Shown one piece after another: positions 61,709 through 64,000 of a stretch of DNA of 64,000 nucleotides. The DNA is taken from the NCBI RefSeq assembly GCF_052056485.1, contig NZ_CP183948.1, positions 5,518,001-5,582,000 on the forward strand. Direction: 5' to 3'. Under the pieces are notes generated by a model. It made no database searches. It had not been told where the DNA came from and saw nothing but the letters and a program-made list of their open reading frames with translations. The translations under genes were made by a program, and so were the position numbers. Source of the DNA: Paenibacillus_AQ nitricinens. GTDB taxonomy: Bacteria > Bacillota > Bacilli > Paenibacillales > Paenibacillaceae. The number at the start of each line of letters is the position of its first letter. The stretch's first letter is position 1.

Positions 61709-64000
61709 ATGAAGCGACTTTATAAAACGAAGAGTGGTTTTAAGCAGAGGGCACTGAGTTTATTCTTAGCAATAGTACTATTGGCTGGTATGGGCCTGTT
61801 GCCAACATCGAAGGTTCTGGCAGCAGGGAAGACCGTTACTTCTATGGCTTATTTTTCAGCAGCAGACGGGCCTGTCATCTCAAAATCCGGGGTTGGGCAA
61901 GCCAGCTACGGATTTGTCATGCCTACATTCAATGCAGGCTCCGCCACCTGGAATGAAGTTTCCGATGATGTGGGTGTAAAAGTAAAAGTAGCTGGCAACT
62001 GGGTTGATATTGACAGTGCTGGCGGCTATACCTATAACCAAAACTGGGGACACTGGAGCGACGGCGGCTTGAATGGCTACTGGTTCACGCTCTCCGCAAC
62101 CACTGAGATTCAGCTGTACTCCAAAGCTAATGGGGTAACGCTAGACTACACCCTAGTATTTCAGAACATAAACAAAACAACCATCACGGCTATGGCACCT
62201 ACACAAGGACCGCAGATTACGGCAGGTTTTACCGGCAGTGCAGGCTTTACTTATCCTGCCTTCAACAACGATTCCTCTGTAACGTATGAAGCAGTGGCTG
62301 ACGATTTGAAGGTATATGTAAAACCTGTAAACAGCAGTACCTGGATTGATATTGACAATAACGCAGCCAGCGGCTGGATCTATGATAACAACTTCGGACA
62401 ATTCACCGAAGGAGGCGGTGGCTATTGGTTCACCATAACGGAGTCGATCAATGTAAAGTTACAATCCAAAACCTCTTCGGCTAACGTCGTCTATACCCTC
62501 ACCTTTAATCAACCTGTAAGAAATTCTTATGTTCTTACTCCCTATGATGGAACGACCTTTACTGCAGATGCGAAAGGTGTCATAGGTGTACCGCTGCCCA
62601 AGATTGATGGAGGCGCGCCAATCGGTACCGAGCTTGGAAAATACGTATACCAGATCAATATTAACGGACAATGGGTGGCTATGAGTGATTCCAGTCAGAG
62701 TGGATTTGTATATGCTGGTAACGGCTATAACAACATGTCCGATGCTAACCAGTGGGGATACTGGGCTGACTATATTTATGGCCTTTGGTTCCAGCCCGTC
62801 CAAGAGGATATACAAATCCGTATAGGCTATCCATTAAATGGACAGCCGGGCGGTAATGTGGGCAACAATTACGTCAACTACACCTTTATTGGCAATCCAG
62901 ATGCCCCGCGTCCGGATGTCTCTGATCATGATGACATTGCCATTGGAACGCCAACCGACCCGACCATTGAGGGTATGAATCTCATTTGGCAGGACGAATT
63001 TAACGGAACCACGCTCGATACGAGCAAATGGAGCTATGAGCAAGGGTATTATATCACTGATGATCCCAACAGCTGGGGCTGGGGTAACGCCGAACTTCAA
63101 CACTATACAGACAGTGCACAAAATATATTTGTGCAGGACGGAAAGCTGAATATCAGGGCGCTACACGATTCCAAATCCTTTCCGCAGGACCCAAACCGGT
63201 ATGCACAATATTCCTCTGGTAAGATTAACACCAAGGATCATTTGTCCTTCCAGTACGGCAGAGTAGACATCCGTGCCAAGCTGCCTACAGGCAATGGTGT
63301 CTGGCCAGCACTATGGATGCTTCCGAAAGATTCAGCCTATGGTGCATGGGCCGCATCCGGCGAAATTGATATTATGGAAGCCAAAGGACGCTTGCCTGGC
63401 ACGACCAGCGGCGCCATACATTTTGGCGGACAATGGCCGGTGAATAGATATATTGCGGGTGAATATCACTTCTCTGAAGGCCAGACCTTCGCCAATGATT
63501 ATCATGTGTACTCCATGGTCTTGGAAGAAGATAATATGAAATGGTATGTGGACGGCAATTTCTTCTTTAAAGTGAGCAGAGATCAATGGTATTCTGTAGC
63601 TGCACCGAACAATCCCAATGCTCCTTTCGATCAGCCCTTCTATCTCATTATGAATCTGGCGATCGGCGGATTTTTTGACAGCGGCCATACCCCGGACCCA
63701 TCCGATATCCCTGCAACAATGCAGGTGGATTATGTGCGTGTCTATAAAGAAGGCAACGGCCAGAATCCGGGTAATAACGTCACGGTTACCGGAGTAACGC
63801 TGAATCAGAACACTGCACAGGTCGAAGTCGGAAAAAGTGTACAACTGAACGCAAGTGTAGCTCCGTCAAATGCAACGAATAAGCAGGTCACTTGGAGCAT
63901 TTCAGGGAACAGCGTAGCTTCTGTGAGTCCAAATGGTCTCGTGACAGGAATTTCTCCGGGCACGGCAACTGTTACAGCTACAACAGCCGACGGCAATAAG
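61709..64000 (+). CDS. Secreted multidomain GH16 endo-beta-glucanase, 5' part (runs off right edge)
   Basis: At least 764 codons, open to the window edge. A signal peptide (about 1-39, SLFLAIVLLAGMGLLPTSKV to LAA) is followed by three repeated beta-sandwich units at about residues 42-150, 150-270 and 270-395, each with an aromatic GYWFTL-type strand; these look like carbohydrate-binding or spacer modules. The GH16 domain is at about 420-680, with the catalytic ASGEIDIMEAKG near 549-560 and KLPTGNGVWPALWMLP before it. A bacterial Ig-like (BIG2) domain starts at about 690. AGGAGGG lies five bases before ATG 61709. It would cut beta-1,3 or mixed-linked glucan outside the cell for the adjacent importer. 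Confidence 0.9.
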   Translation, partial: MKRLYKTKSGFKQRALSLFLAIVLLAGMGLLPTSKVLAAGKTVTSMAYFSAADGPVISKSGVGQASYGFVMPTFNAGSATWNEVSDDVGVKVKVAGNWVDIDSAGGYTYNQNWGHWSDGGLNGYWFTLSATTEIQLYSKANGVTLDYTLVFQNINKTTITAMAPTQGPQITAGFTGSAGFTYPAFNNDSSVTYEAVADDLKVYVKPVNSSTWIDIDNNAASGWIYDNNFGQFTEGGGGYWFTITESINVKLQSKTSSANVVYTLTFNQPVRNSYVLTPYDGTTFTADAKGVIGVPLPKIDGGAPIGTELGKYVYQININGQWVAMSDSSQSGFVYAGNGYNNMSDANQWGYWADYIYGLWFQPVQEDIQIRIGYPLNGQPGGNVGNNYVNYTFIGNPDAPRPDVSDHDDIAIGTPTDPTIEGMNLIWQDEFNGTTLDTSKWSYEQGYYITDDPNSWGWGNAELQHYTDSAQNIFVQDGKLNIRALHDSKSFPQDPNRYAQYSSGKINTKDHLSFQYGRVDIRAKLPTGNGVWPALWMLPKDSAYGAWAASGEIDIMEAKGRLPGTTSGAIHFGGQWPVNRYIAGEYHFSEGQTFANDYHVYSMVLEEDNMKWYVDGNFFFKVSRDQWYSVAAPNNPNAPFDQPFYLIMNLAIGGFFDSGHTPDPSDIPATMQVDYVRVYKEGNGQNPGNNVTVTGVTLNQNTAQVEVGKSVQLNASVAPSNATNKQVTWSISGNSVASVSPNGLVTGISPGTATVTATTADGNK

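Overview
The window looks like chromosome from a Paenibacillus-like Firmicute. This rests on the many YesM/YesN two-component pairs beside LplABC-type sugar ABC transporters, S-layer-homology (SLH) surface proteins, GGAGG-type ribosome binding sites with frequent TTG and GTG starts, and intrinsic terminators of low-GC Gram-positive type. No rRNA, tRNA, CRISPR array or prophage was seen. Species cannot be settled from the sequence alone.

Layout. 1-4625: 5' part of a YesM-type kinase gene (leaving the left edge), divergent from a sugar ABC transporter (binding protein, terminator-like attenuator, two permeases). 4671-5865: sigma-A promoter, yybP-ykoY manganese riboswitch with a visible P1/terminator switch, then a TerC-family manganese exporter gene. 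6226-10998: SLH surface protein with YcdB/PepSY-like repeats, a class C beta-lactamase-fold hydrolase whose start may be ATT, and LtrA. 11112-13672: NitT/TauT-type ABC operon with a structured leader. 13862-18671: five-gene operon for an amino-sugar-acid (glucosaminate-like) pathway: deacetylase, PLP lyase, KDGP aldolase, KDG kinase, GntR regulator, with two palindromic operators at the promoter. 18912-20185: an IS3-family element. 20412-28504: nine-gene sialic acid operon (nanA, SGNH esterase, ABC binding protein and two permeases, nanE, nanK, RpiR regulator, yhcH), with a MITE-like element between the last two genes.

28955-37760: a small hypothetical gene, then a Gfo/Idh dehydrogenase plus YesMN plus LplABC operon. 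38027-50130: scattered accessory genes on the minus strand: a phosphotransferase, a frameshifted DUF4367-like gene, an AraC/GyrI-like regulator, a large SLH protein with a Thr-Pro linker, a cupin, an SLH gene remnant, a GNAT acetyltransferase and three unusual neighbours (leucine-rich-like, bactofilin-like, TPR+SUKH). 50401-53497: a phosphotransferase gene cut short at one of two 57-bp direct repeats that flank an AT-rich ArsR-type regulator and MFS drug-exporter pair. 53542-64000: a beta-glucan utilisation locus: a signal-less GH16 glucanase, LplB, LplC, binding protein, YesM, YesN and a secreted multidomain GH16 that runs off the right edge.

How it works together. Most of the window is a set of separate carbon-scavenging modules (glucan, sialic acid, amino-sugar acid, unknown oligosaccharides), each with its own ABC importer and its own sensor or repressor. 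cre-like sites lie before the sialic acid operon and before the secreted glucanase, which suggests shared catabolite control. The parts least explained by known families are the SUKH, bactofilin-like and leucine-rich trio, the repeat-flanked exporter island, the MITE-like element inside the nan operon and several unassigned palindromes.
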